Below are positions 63,963 to 64,000 of a stretch of 64,000 nt of DNA, in pieces. The DNA lies in assembly GCF_900156435.1 (NCBI RefSeq), contig NZ_FTPQ01000002.1:660190-724189 (forward strand), written 5' to 3'. The notes beneath the pieces are model-generated. The model did no database searches and was not told where the DNA came from. It saw only the letters and a list, made by a program, of their open reading frames with translations. This stretch comes from Microbacterium sp. RU1D (GTDB lineage Bacteria; Actinomycetota; Actinomycetes; Actinomycetales; Microbacteriaceae). The position numbers and the translations under genes were made by a program. Positions within the stretch are counted from its first letter, which is position 1; the number at the start of each line of letters is the position of its first letter.

Positions 63963-64000
63963 AGTCCGGCGGTGTCCTACTCTCCCACAGGGTCCCCCCT
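63963..64000 (-). rRNA. rrf: 5S ribosomal RNA, 3' end (partial)
   Basis: The minus strand reads GGGAGAGTAGGACACCGCC near the edge, the conserved 3' region of actinobacterial 5S rRNA. The rest of the molecule and presumably 23S and 16S lie beyond the window. The exact mature end is uncertain by a few bases. Confidence 0.88.

Overview
The window is a high-GC actinobacterial chromosome segment. Gene order and protein families (a class F-type sortase, RskA-like anti-sigma factor, DUF4245/DUF4307/DUF501 proteins, PIN-PhoH ATPase, many GTG starts, frequent 1-14 nt gene overlaps) point to Microbacteriaceae, most likely Microbacterium or a close relative. The constantly recurring word GGATGCC/GGCATCC fits that impression. 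Apart from two degraded genes, a possibly frameshifted gene and some intergenic repeats, this is ordinary core chromosome. I see no insertion sequence, prophage, integron or CRISPR array.

Layout. 0-4.4 kb: NAD biosynthesis operon (end of nadA, nadB, nadC), a cysteine desulfurase and a GT2 glycosyltransferase, all overlapping. 4.5-13.4 kb: ABC exporter, MFS exporter, a 45-aa Cys-tailed peptide, DJ-1/PfpI protein, Fpg/Nei glycosylase, flotillin, a zinc-ribbon-like protein, aldose 1-epimerase, CsbD. 13.4-14.8 kb: a D,D-carboxypeptidase preceded by a short leaderless uORF. 14.8-17.6 kb: an ECF sigma/anti-sigma pair divergent from a CHRD-domain surface protein and its sortase. Two matching promoters on opposite strands sit between them. 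17.6-20.1 kb: a decayed histidine kinase fragment and a three-gene cluster headed by a WXG100-like protein with an apparent N-terminal frameshift. 20-30.9 kb: ychF, methyltransferase, exonuclease, rmuC, divergent glpX/fba, MOSC protein, a second ECF sigma/anti-sigma pair, ispH. 31-37.5 kb: xseA-xseB-DUF4245-carbonic anhydrase, fumC, a two-component system. 37.8-42.5 kb: phoH, uppS, hemolysin III, DUF4307, greA. 42.5-47.5 kb: a repeat-bearing spacer, ilvA, AI-2E permease, ycaQ, lemA, an unusual tRNA. 47.7-53.2 kb: ndh, S8 protease, DUF501, ftsB-like and eno. 53.3-63.4 kb: O-methyltransferase, CtaG-like protein, SGNH hydrolase, MFS exporter with divergent XRE regulator, hisS, mazG, ppc. The right edge holds a decayed gene and the 3' end of an rRNA operon (partial 5S, minus strand).

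The strongest non-textbook signals are (1) the twin divergent GTGAAC-N17-CGTACTCCC promoters between the ECF sigma gene and the CHRD/sortase operon; (2) at least sixteen TAnnnT-like -10 boxes lying exactly 6-7 nt before a start codon, implying widespread leaderless transcription and settling several starts; (3) a leaderless 15-codon uORF whose stop overlaps the D,D-carboxypeptidase start; (4) a compact class I tRNA with a UAA anticodon; (5) a paired CCTGGTACC operator between an exporter and its regulator; and (6) a 116-bp-period intergenic repeat. I did not find a new defence or mobile system. The most system-like unit is the sigma/anti-sigma/CHRD/sortase module.
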